Assembly: GCA_046330255.1 (NCBI GenBank)
Contig: JAXLTC010000003.1
Location: 124,001-188,000 of the forward strand
Direction of reading: 5' to 3'
DNA length: 64,000 nucleotides
DNA from: JBBSBL01 sp046330255
GTDB taxonomy: Bacteria; Actinomycetota; Thermoleophilia; Solirubrobacterales; Solirubrobacteraceae
Below the pieces are notes generated by a model. The model worked only from the letters and a program-made list of their open reading frames with translations. It was not told where the DNA came from and made no database searches. How positions within the stretch are numbered: the first letter of the stretch is position 1; every line of letters starts with the position of its first letter. Made by a program: the position numbers and the translations under genes. Positions 15,205-24,600 of the stretch are shown piece by piece.

Positions 15205-16314
15205 TCATGCGACCGCCTCCCTCGAGCGCGCGCCGGACCCGCGCCGCCCGCCGGCGGCGTAGCCGCGGCACCCCGCGACCTCGAACGCGGCCGCCCGCCC
15301 CGGCAGGCCGCCGGGCACGACGAGCAGCGCCGGACCGCGCGCGAGCGCGACCGCCTCCGGGGGCAGCCGCTCGAGCCGCGACGCCGCGACGTACACGAGG
15401 GCGCCGCGCCGCAGCGGCCCTCGCAGCAGCGGGGGGCAGGCCGTACGCGCTACCAGGGCGAGCCGCGCGTGCGCCGCGGGCCAGCCGCCCAGGCCGGTGT
15501 CGAGCGTCGCCGCCCGGCGCTCGCCGGGCAGCAGCAGGTCACAGCCGCCGGCCGCCGCGAGCGCGCGGGCGAGCGAGGCCGCCGCGCGGACAGCCGCGTC
15601 GAGCGCCTCCTCCCCCGCCTCGCCGCCGGGCCCGCGCGCGTCGAGCACGACCAGCGGCCGATCCTCGGACTCCGCGCGCAGCCGCCGCTCCACGAGGCCG
15701 CGTCCGCGGGCGAGCGCGGGCCAGTGGATGCGCGACGCGGGCGTGCCCTCGCGGTAGGGGCGCAGGCCGTCGATCTCGAGCGCCTCCTCGGCGCCGCCGG
15801 GACGCCCGAGCCCGGCACGCGAGAGCCCTCCCCCGCCGGCCGCGCTCACCGGCTCGATCCGCGGCAGCACCAGCACGGCGGCGCGACCGGATCCCGCGAC
15901 CCGGCGCTCGGCGAGCGCCAGGGGGTCGGCGAGCCGCAGCTCCGGCGCGCCGAGCTCGCGCATGCCGCGGCGCGCGAAGCTGATGGTCCCGCGCAGCCCG
16001 CGTCGCGCCTGGCCGGTCGGGCGCAGCGGGAGCGGCCGCGAGAGCGCCGGATCGCAGACCTCCCCACCGGGCAGGCCCGCCGCGCCGGCGCGCACCTCGA
16101 TCCGGAGCTCGAGCGGCTCGCCCTCGACCACCCGCGCGGGGAGTGGCGCCCGCACGATGCGCGCCGACCGGGCGGCGAGGCGTACCCATCCGCCGGCGAC
16201 CGCGCCGAGCAGCAAAAGGCCCACGCCCGGCACGTACAGCGCCTGCGCCCCGAACGTCGCGGCAGCGAGCGCCAGCGCCACCCCGAGCAGCGCGGTGCCG
16301 GCGGCGCGATCCAT
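15205..16314 (-). CDS. DUF58 domain protein
   Basis: 369 residues. Two N-terminal membrane helices (TALLGVALALAAATFGAQAL and VGLLLLGAVAGGW) are followed by a beta-rich region and the DUF58 signature LRPYREGTPASRIHWPALAR. A vWA-like region then begins with DRPLVVLDARG. DUF58 proteins are encoded next to MoxR AAA ATPases and TgpA-like transglutaminases, probably as a membrane-linked complex. It starts five bases after the MoxR stop; its own stop forms an ATGA with a downstream ATG. Confidence 0.88.
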   Translation of the reverse strand: MDRAAGTALLGVALALAAATFGAQALYVPGVGLLLLGAVAGGWVRLAARSARIVRAPLPARVVEGEPLELRIEVRAGAAGLPGGEVCDPALSRPLPLRPTGQARRGLRGTISFARRGMRELGAPELRLADPLALAERRVAGSGRAAVLVLPRIEPVSAAGGGGLSRAGLGRPGGAEEALEIDGLRPYREGTPASRIHWPALARGRGLVERRLRAESEDRPLVVLDARGPGGEAGEEALDAAVRAAASLARALAAAGGCDLLLPGERRAATLDTGLGGWPAAHARLALVARTACPPLLRGPLRRGALVYVAASRLERLPPEAVALARGPALLVVPGGLPGRAAAFEVAGCRGYAAGGRRGSGARSREAVA

Positions 16315-16318
16315 CGCG

Positions 16319-17287
16319 CTAGAGCGCGGCCGTGGACGCGATCGCGTCCCGTCCGACCTCGACGGCCGCGCCGTCGGCGGCCTCGGGCGCGGGCACGAGC
16401 CGGTGCGCGAGCACCGGCGTCGCGAGCGCCTGGACGTCGTCGGGCAGCGCGTGGTCGCGGCCCTCCACCATCGCGCGGGCCTTCGCCGCGCGCAGCAGCA
16501 TCAGGCCGGCGCGCGGGCTGGCGCCCAGCTCGACGCGCGGATCCTCCCGCGTGCGCCGCAGCAGCGCCACGACGTAGTCGCGCAGCGCCTGCGAGGCGAG
16601 GACGCGGGTGGCCGCGTCCTGGGCGGCCAGCACGTCGGCGGCGGTGACGACCGGGCCGAGGTCGAGCACCCGGTCGCCGGCCGCGTGCTCGGCCAGCATC
16701 GCGGACTCGTCCGCCGCGGCCGGGTAGCCGAGGTGGATGCGCACCATGAAGCGGTCCACCTGCGCCTCCGGCAGCGGATAGGTGCCCTCGTACTCGAGCG
16801 GGTTCTGCGTCGCCAGCACCAGGAACGGCCGCGCGAGCTCGTGCGTGTGCACGTCAACCGTCACCCGGCGCTCCTGCATGCACTCGAGCAGGCCCGACTG
16901 GGTCTTGGGCGAGGCCCGGTTGATCTCGTCGACCAGCACGACGTTCGCGAACACGGGCCCCGGCCGGAACTCGAACGAGCCCTCCTGCTGGTCGAAGACG
17001 CTCGTGCCCACGACGTCGGCGGGCAGCAGGTCGGCGGTGCACTGGATGCGCGCGAAGCGGACGTCGAGCGAGCGGGCGAGCGCGCGGGCGAGCGCCGTCT
17101 TGCCGACCCCAGGGTGGTCCTCGACCAGCACGTGCCCCTCCGCCAGCAGGGCGAACACGACGTGGTCGAGCGTCTCCTCGCGCACCTGGACGGCGCGCCG
17201 GACGTTCGCCGCGACGCGGCGCGCCACGGCGGCCGCGGCCTCACGCTCGCGCGGGTCGATCCTCGGAAGCTGGTCCAGGGGCTCCAA
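16319..17287 (-). CDS. MoxR family AAA ATPase
   Basis: AAA+ chaperone-like ATPase, about 322 residues. Walker A is DHPGVGKTALARALA, Walker B VVLVDEINRASPKTQ, and sensor 1 FLVLATQNPLEYEGTYPLPE. The C-terminal lid begins after the conserved QVDRFMVRI. The TTG start at 17287, after GGAGGAGAACG, is chosen; it overlaps the end of coaBC by 47 bases, so a later start is possible. MoxR proteins are thought to help mature or insert cofactors into vWA-domain partners such as the neighbouring DUF58 protein. Confidence 0.92.
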   Translation of the reverse strand: MEPLDQLPRIDPREREAAAAVARRVAANVRRAVQVREETLDHVVFALLAEGHVLVEDHPGVGKTALARALARSLDVRFARIQCTADLLPADVVGTSVFDQQEGSFEFRPGPVFANVVLVDEINRASPKTQSGLLECMQERRVTVDVHTHELARPFLVLATQNPLEYEGTYPLPEAQVDRFMVRIHLGYPAAADESAMLAEHAAGDRVLDLGPVVTAADVLAAQDAATRVLASQALRDYVVALLRRTREDPRVELGASPRAGLMLLRAAKARAMVEGRDHALPDDVQALATPVLAHRLVPAPEAADGAAVEVGRDAIASTAAL

Positions 17288-18536
17288 CGTTCTCCTCCGC
17301 CGCGGCGCGCAGGCGCTCGACCTCGTCGAGCACCGCCTCCGCGATCTCGCCCTTCGGCGCGCGCGCGACGTGGCGCTCACCGTCGCGGGTGACGATCGTC
17401 ACCTCGTTCTCGGGCGACTCGAACCCGATGCCGGGCGCGCCGACGTCGTTCACCACGACGGCGTCCAGGCGCTTGCGCCCGAGCTTCGCCCGCCCGTGCG
17501 CGATCGCGCCCTCCCCGTGCTCAGCCGCGAACCCGACGAGCGTCTGGCCGGGGCGGCGGCGCGCGGCGAGGCCGGCGAGCACGTCGGGCGCCGCCTCCAG
17601 GTCCAGCGCGGGGGGGCCGCCGGACTTCTTCAGCTTCCCGGCCGCCGGGCTCGCGGGCCGGAAGTCGGAGACCGCCGCCGCCATCAGCAGCACGTCGCAG
17701 CGCTCGAAGGCGCGCGAGCATGCCCGCTCGAGCTCCGCGGCTGTCTCGACCGCGACGACGTCGACGCCCGCGGGCGCGTCGACCCCGAGGTTGGCCGCGA
17801 CCAGCGTGACCTCCGCGCCGCGCGCCGCCGCGCCGGCGGCGAGCGCGACCCCCATGCGGCCGGAGGAGCGGTTGCCGACGTAGCGCACCGCGTCGATCGG
17901 CTCCCGCGTGCCGCCCGCGCTGACCAGCACCCGAAGCCCGTCCCACGGGCGCCCGCGCGCGCCCGCGCCGGCCGCGGACTCGATCGCCGCGAGGATCGCG
18001 GCCGGCTCGGCGAGGCGGCCCGGGCCATGCTCGCCGCGTGACGCGAGCGCGCCCTCGCCCGGCTCGATCACGACGACACCGCGCTCGCGCAGCAGCGCCA
18101 CGTTGGCGACCGTCGCCGGGTGCGCCCACATCCGATCGTTCATCGCGGGCGCGACGAGCACCGGCGTGCGGGCGGCCAGCGCTGCCTCGGTGAGCAGGTT
18201 GTCCGCCAGCCCGGCGGCGAGCTTGGCCAGCGTGTTCGCCGAGGCCGGCGCGATCGCGAACACGTCGGCGCGCTCGACGAGCGCCAGGTGGGTGATCGGG
18301 TCGTGCCCGGGGAGCGGATCGCCCGGATAGGCGCCGCGCGCCGGGTCCGCCTCCAGCCCGGAGACCAGAACGGGCGCGCCGGTGATCGCGGCGAACGTCT
18401 CACGGCCGACGAACCGCAGGCTCGCCTCGGTCTGCACCACGCGCACGGCATGCCCGGCGAGCGTGGCCAGGCGCGCGAGCTCCACCGCCTTGTAGGCGGC
18501 GATGCCGCCGGTCACACCTAGGAGGATCCGGGCCAT
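17241..18536 (-). CDS. coaBC: bifunctional phosphopantothenoylcysteine decarboxylase / phosphopantothenate-cysteine ligase
   Basis: Coenzyme A synthesis, 431 residues. CoaC half: GVTGGIAAYKAVELAR flavin-binding start, THLALVERADVFAIAPASANT with the active-site His, and LVAPAMNDRMW. CoaB half: SAGGTREPIDAVRYVGNRSSGRMG, then ADVLLMAAAVSDFRP-like sequence and KLKKSGG. The segment where E. coli Dfp has its catalytic cysteine reads ALASRGEHGPGRL and the whole CoaC half contains no Cys. It is 49 bases downstream of rpoZ, in the actinobacterial gmk-rpoZ-coaBC order. Confidence 0.95.
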   Translation of the reverse strand: MARILLGVTGGIAAYKAVELARLATLAGHAVRVVQTEASLRFVGRETFAAITGAPVLVSGLEADPARGAYPGDPLPGHDPITHLALVERADVFAIAPASANTLAKLAAGLADNLLTEAALAARTPVLVAPAMNDRMWAHPATVANVALLRERGVVVIEPGEGALASRGEHGPGRLAEPAAILAAIESAAGAGARGRPWDGLRVLVSAGGTREPIDAVRYVGNRSSGRMGVALAAGAAARGAEVTLVAANLGVDAPAGVDVVAVETAAELERACSRAFERCDVLLMAAAVSDFRPASPAAGKLKKSGGPPALDLEAAPDVLAGLAARRRPGQTLVGFAAEHGEGAIAHGRAKLGRKRLDAVVVNDVGAPGIGFESPENEVTIVTRDGERHVARAPKGEIAEAVLDEVERLRAAAEENVGAPGPASEDRPARA

Positions 18537-18585
18537 CGCGTCGCCTCCGTGCTCGGGCCGGGAGCGCGGGCCCCCGCGGCCGCGC

Positions 18586-18813
18586 CTACCGGTAGTCGTA
18601 CTTGATCTTGCCCCGCGCGACTTCCTCGAGGGCGATCGTGAGGTAGTTCTTGGAGTGGGTCTCGACCATCGGCGGCGGGTACTCGTCGAACGTGCCCTCG
18701 CCGAGGTTGTGGTAGTAGCTGTTGATCTGCCGCGCGCGCTTGGCGGCGACGATCACGCTGGCGTAGTTCGAGTCGACGTGCTCGAGCAGCGCGTCGAGGC
18801 GGGGGGAGATCAC
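18586..18813 (-). CDS. rpoZ: RNA polymerase omega subunit
   Basis: 75 residues. The omega pattern is clear: RLDALLEHVDSNYASVIVAAKRARQIN, with the conserved ITxxRARQIN-like region here as VAAKRARQINSYY. GEGTFDEYPPPMV and the C-terminal LTIALEEVARGKIKY follow. It overlaps the gmk stop by four bases. It promotes assembly of RNA polymerase and is the usual gene after gmk. Confidence 0.96.
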   Translation of the reverse strand: MISPRLDALLEHVDSNYASVIVAAKRARQINSYYHNLGEGTFDEYPPPMVETHSKNYLTIALEEVARGKIKYDYR

Positions 18814-19397
18814 TGGGGGTCGGCCTTTCCGGTCGTGTCGCAGGAGTCTAGCCGCCGCTCGACCATCAGGGCGAGCTCGGCGACGGTCGTCTCGAGCCGG
18901 TCGTTGCAGAGCTTCGCCTCGAACTCGTTCTGCGCCTCGAGCTCGGATTCCGCGGTGCGCAGCCGCTCGGCCACCTGATCCGGGTCGTCGGTCCCGCGGC
19001 CCACCAGGCGCGCGCGCAGCGCGTCGAGCGACGGCGGGGCGACGAAGATCTGGAACGCGCCCGGGAGCGCCTCGCGCACCTGGCGTGCCCCCTGCACCTC
19101 GATCTCGAGCACGACCCCGCGCGCCTCGCGCAGCCTGCGCTCGACCTCCGAGCGCAGCGTCCCGTAGCGCCGGCCGGAGTAGGCGGCGTGCTCGAGGAAC
19201 TCGCCCGCCGCGACCCGGCGCTGGAAGTCGTCCGGCCCGAGGAAGTGGTAGTCGACGCCGTCCACCTCGCCGGAGCGCGGCGCGCGGGTCGTCGCCGACA
19301 CCGAGAGCTCGAGCCCCGGCACGCGCTCGAGCAGCCCGCGGATCAGGGTTCCCTTGCCGACGCCCGAGGGGCCGGTGATCACGAAGACGCGGGACAC
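18810..19397 (-). CDS. gmk: guanylate kinase
   Basis: Phosphorylates GMP to GDP; 195 residues. P-loop ITGPSGVGKGTLIRGLL, GMP-binding SVSATTRAPRSGEVDGVDYHF and EFLEHAAYSGRRYGT, and the lid region LVGRGTDDPDQVAERL are all present. Its end overlaps rpoZ by four bases; it starts 22 bases after mIHF. Confidence 0.97.
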   Translation of the reverse strand: MSRVFVITGPSGVGKGTLIRGLLERVPGLELSVSATTRAPRSGEVDGVDYHFLGPDDFQRRVAAGEFLEHAAYSGRRYGTLRSEVERRLREARGVVLEIEVQGARQVREALPGAFQIFVAPPSLDALRARLVGRGTDDPDQVAERLRTAESELEAQNEFEAKLCNDRLETTVAELALMVERRLDSCDTTGKADPQ

Positions 19398-19419
19398 CCG
19401 CGGCCGCGCAGGTCCGTGG

Positions 19420-19761
19420 CTAGCTTCGCAGCATCTGGACGAGCTCCGCGCGCTGGCGCTCGGAGAGCCCGCCGATGGTCTTGCTCGGCGAGATGCGGCA
19501 CGTCGTGAGGATCTTGTTCGCCTTCACGCGGCCGTACTTCGGCACGGCGAGCAGCATGTCGAAGACCTTCGCGGTCGCGACGTACTCGGGCGGGTCCAGC
19601 AGCAGCTCGTGGATCGTCGTCTTCTTGGCCTTGAGATCGCGCTTGAGCTGGGCGCGGCGGCTGCGGATCGCGTTCGCCCGCTGGAGCGCATCCATACGCT
19701 GGACGAGGGAGCGCTCGGGTGCCGCCGAGGGCTTCGTCAGGGGCTCGCTCACCGGCGGCAT
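19420..19761 (-). CDS. mihF: integration host factor, actinobacterial type (mIHF)
   Basis: Actinobacterial nucleoid-associated DNA-binding protein, about 113 residues. The conserved core ALQRANAIRSRRAQLKRDLK is followed by DPPEYVATAKVFDMLLAVP and the helix-turn-helix region YGRVKANKILTTCRISPSKT, then IGGLSERQRAELVQML. The ATG at 19761 is the best start; GTG at 19752 is an alternative. In actinobacteria this gene usually lies between pyrF and gmk, as here after the pyr genes. Confidence 0.94.
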   Translation of the reverse strand: MPPVSEPLTKPSAAPERSLVQRMDALQRANAIRSRRAQLKRDLKAKKTTIHELLLDPPEYVATAKVFDMLLAVPKYGRVKANKILTTCRISPSKTIGGLSERQRAELVQMLRS

Positions 19762-19868
19762 GGGCGGCGATACTAGCGATGTGCCCCGGCCGATCAAGAC
19801 CGGCGGGAGGCAATTTCGCCAAATCCGTCTCGACCTCGACCTCAGGTGCAGGGACGTGGAGCGTCGCT

Positions 19869-20774
19869 TCAGCGGGCATGACCCGCTCCGGGCGCGAAAC
19901 GGACCCCGTCGGCGGCCTCGGCGGCCTCCGCCAGCTCCTCGCGGATGCGCGCCGCGGCACCCGGATCGCGGAAGCTCTCGGTGCCTACGCCGACAAGGGT
20001 CGCGCCCGCGCGGATCATGTCAAGCGCGTGGCTCCCGGACTGGACGCCGCCCATCCCGACGATCGGCATTCCGGTGCGCTGCGCGACGTCCCGCACCTGG
20101 GCCAGCGCGATCGCGCGCACCGCCGGCCCCGACACCCCGCCGGTCCCGCCGCCAAGCCACGGGGTCCCGGTGCGGGGATGCAGCGCCGTGCCGACGATCG
20201 TGTTGATCAGCGACAGCGCGTCGGCGCCCGCGGCCGCCGCCGCCTCGGCGACCGCGCCCGGATCGGTCGCGTTGGGCGTCAGCTTCACGATCAGCGGCTT
20301 GGCCGTGAGCGGCCGCACCCGCTCCAGCAGCCCCGCGACCTCGCCGGGGTCGGCGCCCATGATCAGGCCGGTCTCCACGTTGGGACACGAGACGTTGAGC
20401 TCCAGCGCGGCGACCTCCTCGCGCGGCGCGAACGCCTCCACCAGCGTCGCCACCTCCTCGCGCCCGAACCCCATCACGTTCACGACCAGCGGCACCGGCA
20501 GCCGCGCCGCAAGCCACGGAAGGTCCTCGGCGAGGTAGCGCTCGAGACCCTTGTTCGGCAGGCCGATCGAGTTCATCAGCCCGGCGGGGAGCTCCCACAG
20601 CCGCGGCGGCGGGTTGCCCTGGCGCGGTTGCAGCGTGACGGTCTTCGACACGAACGCGGCGAACGGGAACTCGGCCAGCAGCGCGTCGCCGAACGCCCTG
20701 TGCGCGGCGATCGCGTCGAACGTGCCCGAGCCGTTGATCACGGGGTGCGCGAGCTCGATGCCGCAGAAGCGCAC
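19869..20774 (-). CDS. pyrD: dihydroorotate dehydrogenase, class 1B catalytic subunit
   Basis: Oxidises dihydroorotate to orotate; 301 residues, TIM-barrel FMN enzyme. The active-site cysteine of class 1B is in ALELNVSCPNVETGL. Other motifs: GSGTFDAIAA, FVSKTVTLQPRQGNPPPR, MNSIGLPNKG, IVKLTPN and GMGGVQSGSHALDMI. The GTG start is 26 bases after pyrK, the electron transfer partner, which supports class 1B (NAD-dependent). Confidence 0.95.
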   Translation of the reverse strand: MRFCGIELAHPVINGSGTFDAIAAHRAFGDALLAEFPFAAFVSKTVTLQPRQGNPPPRLWELPAGLMNSIGLPNKGLERYLAEDLPWLAARLPVPLVVNVMGFGREEVATLVEAFAPREEVAALELNVSCPNVETGLIMGADPGEVAGLLERVRPLTAKPLIVKLTPNATDPGAVAEAAAAAGADALSLINTIVGTALHPRTGTPWLGGGTGGVSGPAVRAIALAQVRDVAQRTGMPIVGMGGVQSGSHALDMIRAGATLVGVGTESFRDPGAAARIREELAEAAEAADGVRFAPGAGHAR

Positions 20775-20800
20775 CGGGCCCCGGCCTGCCGCGCCCGCGC

Positions 20801-21628
20801 TCAGCGCCCCGCCCCCGCGACGAGCGCCGTCTCGAGCGCCGCGGCGTCCAGCACCGGCCCGTCAACGCACAGGCGCACGTAACCGTCGCGGGTCGGGACC
20901 GCGCAGCCGAAGCACGCGCCGTAGCCGCACGCCATCCCCGACTCCAGCGCGAGCTGGGCCGGCACCCCGCGCTCGGCGCACAGGGCGCGCACCGCCTCCA
21001 GCATCGCCGGGGGGCCGCAGGCGTAGACGGCGTGCGAGGGCTCGCCGGCGAGACGCCGCTCGAGCAGCTCGGTGACAAGGCCCCCGTGCCCGGCGGAGCC
21101 GTCGTCGGTCGCGATCAGGGGCTCGTGCAGGAGCGCCGCGCCCGCGGCGTGGCGGGCGTCCCTGAAGCCGGCGAGCGCGGGCGCGGCCCGGCCGGCGGCG
21201 AGCAGCTCGTCCTGCCAGATCGCGAGCGGCGCGATGCCCACGCCGCCGCCGACCAGCAGTGCGCTGCGGTCCGGCCCGGGCGGCGCGAACCCGGCGCCCA
21301 GCGGCCCGAGCAGCCACAGCCCGTCGCCGGGGCCGAGCTCGGCGAGGCGCGCGGTGCCGGGGCCGACCACCTCGAGCAGGAACTCGAGCCGTCCCGGAGC
21401 GGGGGCGCGCAGGACGCTGAAGGCGCGGGGCAGGAACGGGCGCTCGTCCTCCCCCCCGCCCCAGCGCTCGACCGCGGCGAGCATGTGGAACTGGCCGGCT
21501 CGCGGGGCCGGCCCCGCCCCGTCCTCGACCTCGAGCACCGCATAGGGACCGTGCTCGCGGCGCGCGGTGACCGCCGCGCGTCGCCGCCGGGGCGGGGCCG
21601 GCGCGCGGGGAGCCGGCGCGGCGCTCAC
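20801..21628 (-). CDS. pyrK: dihydroorotate dehydrogenase electron transfer subunit
   Basis: FAD and [2Fe-2S] protein that passes electrons from PyrD to NAD. 275 residues from the GTG overlapping the carB stop (GTGA). The FAD-binding part carries PRAFSVLRAP, the NAD-binding part LLVGGGVGIAPLAIW and AVYACGPPAMLEAV, and the cluster ligands lie in MACGYGACFGCAVP with a later RLCVDGPV. The N-terminal 20 residues are Pro/Arg-rich and may not be needed. Confidence 0.92.
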   Translation of the reverse strand: MSAAPAPRAPAPPRRRRAAVTARREHGPYAVLEVEDGAGPAPRAGQFHMLAAVERWGGGEDERPFLPRAFSVLRAPAPGRLEFLLEVVGPGTARLAELGPGDGLWLLGPLGAGFAPPGPDRSALLVGGGVGIAPLAIWQDELLAAGRAAPALAGFRDARHAAGAALLHEPLIATDDGSAGHGGLVTELLERRLAGEPSHAVYACGPPAMLEAVRALCAERGVPAQLALESGMACGYGACFGCAVPTRDGYVRLCVDGPVLDAAALETALVAGAGR

Positions 21629-24600
21629 GCTACGGGCTCGGCGGCGGCGCCGGCGCCGTGGAGCTCCTGGAGCGAGGTGACCGGCGCCTCGCCCGCGCGC
21701 GCGGCGCGGATCGCGCGCGCGGCCGCCACCCCGCCGGCCATCGTCGTGATGCACGGGATGCCGCGTGCGACCGCGGCCGAGCGGATCTCCCAGCCGTCGC
21801 CGCGCGCCCCCGAGCCGGTCGGCGTGTTGATGACCAGGTCCACGTCGCCGGCCTCGATGCGATCCACCACGTGGGGCGAGCCCTCGCCGATCTTGTTCAG
21901 GGTCTCCACCGGGATGCCCATCCGGCTCAGCGCCTGGGCGGTGCCGCGGGTCGCGACCACGTGGAACCCGAGGTCGTGGAGCTGGGTCGCGAGCGCGCCC
22001 GCCAGCACCTTGTCACCGTCGGTCACGGTGATGAACACCGTGCCCTCGAGCGGAAGTCGCGCGCCGGCGGCGGCCTGCGCCTTGGCGAACGCGGTCGGGA
22101 AGTCCGGGGCGATCCCCATCACCTCGCCCGTCGCGCGCATCTCCGGCCCGAGCAGCGCATCGGCCCCCGCGAAACGGTCGAACGGCATGACCGCCTCCTT
22201 GACGCTCACGTGACCGCCCGTCGGGTCGGCCGGCAGGTCCAGGTCCGCGATCCGCTCGCCGAGCATCAGCCGGCACGCGAGCCGCGCGAGCGGTTGACCG
22301 GTCGCCTTGGAGACGAACGGGACGGTCCGGGACGCGCGCGGGTTGGCCTCGATCACGTAGAGCTCCGGGCCCTGGATCGCGAACTGGACGTTGATCAGGC
22401 CGATCACCCCGAGTCGCAGCGCGATCGCGGCCGTCCAGGCGCCCACCCGCTCGCGCATCTCGGCCGACAGCGAGTGCGGCGGCAGCACGCAGGCCGAGTC
22501 CCCGGAGTGGATCCCGGCCTCCTCGACGTGCTGCATCACCCCGCCGATCCACACCTCGCGCCCGTCGCAGAGCGCATCGACGTCGACCTCGATCGAGTCC
22601 TCGAGGAAGCGGTCCAGGAAGATCTCGCGCCCGCCGCCGGCCGCGCCGGCGTCCACCCGGCGCAGGTAGTCGGCGAGGTCCTCGATCGAGTAGACGATCT
22701 CCATCGCGCGCCCGCCGAGCACGTAGCTGGGACGCACGAGCAACGGGAAGCCGACATCCGGCGCCGCGGACAGCGCCTGCTCCGGCGAGTTCGCGGTCGC
22801 GTACGGCGGCGCCTGGTGGCCCAGCTCTCCCAGCAGCTCGCCGAAGCGCCCGCGGTCCTCGGCGAGGTCGATCGCCTCCACCGGCGTGCCCAGGATCGGC
22901 ACGCCCGCCTCCTCGAGCCCGGCCGCCAGCTTCAGCGGCGTCTGGCCGCCGAACTGGCAGATCACGCCCTCCGGGCGCTCGAGCTCGCAGACCGCGAGCA
23001 CGTCCTCGAGCGTCAGCGGCTCGAAGTAGAGCCGGTCGGAGGTGTCGTAGTCGGTCGAGACCGTCTCCGGGTTGCAGTTGACCATCACGGCGTCGCGCCC
23101 GCCGGCGCGCACGGCCTGCGCGGCGTGGACGCAGCAGTAGTCGAACTCGATGCCCTGCCCGATGCGGTTCGGTCCCGAGCCCAGGATGACCACGCTCGGC
23201 CGCTCGCCGCGGCGAGCCTCGTGCGCCGGCTCCCCGCCCGACGGCGGCCGCTCCCAGCCGGAGTAGAAGTACGGCGTGGAGGCCTCGAACTCGGCCGCGC
23301 AGGTGTCGACGGCGCGGAACGTGCGCTCGCCCTCGAACGGCGCCTGCGGGTCGCGCGCGAGCGACGACAGCTCGCGCAGGAACCACGGGTTGATGCTCGT
23401 GCGCGCGTGCACCTCGGAGGCGGGCAGGCCGCGGCGAAGCGCCTCGAGCACGAGGTCGAAGCGGTCGGGTCCGGGCGCCTCGAGCGCGTCGAGGAGCGCC
23501 CCGTCGTCCTCGGGAAGCGTGACCCGCTGGTCGAGCTCGCGCGAGCGCATCGCCTTCGCGAAGGACTGGCGGAACGTGCGCCCGATCGCCATCGCCTCGC
23601 CGACCGACTTCATGTGCGTCGTCAGCCCCGCGTCGCTGCCGGGGAACTTCTCGAACGCGAAGCGCGGCCACTTGGTGACCACGTAATCCAGCGCCGGCTC
23701 GAAGCTCGCGGGCGTGCGCCGCGTGATGTCGTTGGGGATCTCCTGGAGCGTGTAGCCGACGGCCAGGCGGGCGGCGATCTTCGCGATCGGGAAGCCGGTC
23801 GCCTTCGAGGCCAGCGCGGAGGAGCGCGACACGCGCGGGTTCATCTCGATCACGACGACCTCGCCGGTCTCGGGACTCACCGCGAACTGCACGTTCGAGC
23901 CGCCGGTCTCCACCCCGACCGCGCGGATCACCGCGATCGACTGGTCGCGCAGCCGCTGGTAGGCCGCGTCGGTCAGCGTCTGCTGCGGAGCGACGCAGAC
24001 CGAGTCGCCGGTGTGCACGCCCATCGGGTCGAGGTTCTCGATCGAGCAGACGATCACGACGTTGTCGGCGCGGTCGCGCATCACCTCCATCTCGAACTCG
24101 CCCCAGCCGAGAACCGACTCCTCGATCAGCACCTGCGAGATCGGCGACGCCGCCAGGCCGCGCTCGACGATCCGCTCGAACTCCTCCGGCGTGCGCCCGA
24201 CGCCGCCCCCGCGGCCACCCAGCGTGAACGCGGGCCGCACGATCGCGGGCAGGCCGACCTCGCCGGCGGCCGCGCGCGCCTCCCCGACGCTCGTCGCGAT
24301 CGCGCTGCGGGGAACCCGCAGACCCGCGCCCCGCATCGTGTCGCGGAACAGCTCGCGATCCTCGGCGCGGTGGATCGCGTCGTAGTTGGCCCCGATCAGC
24401 TCGACCCCGTGGCGCTCCAGCGTCCCGTCCTCGTGGAGCGCCTTGGCGAGGTTGAGCGCGGTCTGGCCGCCGAGCGTCGGCAGCAGAGCGTCGGGCCGCT
24501 CCTTGGCGATCACATGCGCGACGGGCCCGGGGAGCAGCGGCTCGACGTAGGTCGCGTGGGCGAACCCGGGGTCGGTCATGATCGTCGCCGGGTTCGAGTT

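Noticed and set aside
12908..16647. Several long plus-strand frames opposite the transglutaminase and DUF58 genes
   Set aside because: Compositional shadows dominated by Arg, Ala, Pro and Gly.
16854..17244. Small minus-strand frames within the MoxR gene
   Set aside because: Out of frame with the intact AAA ATPase motifs.
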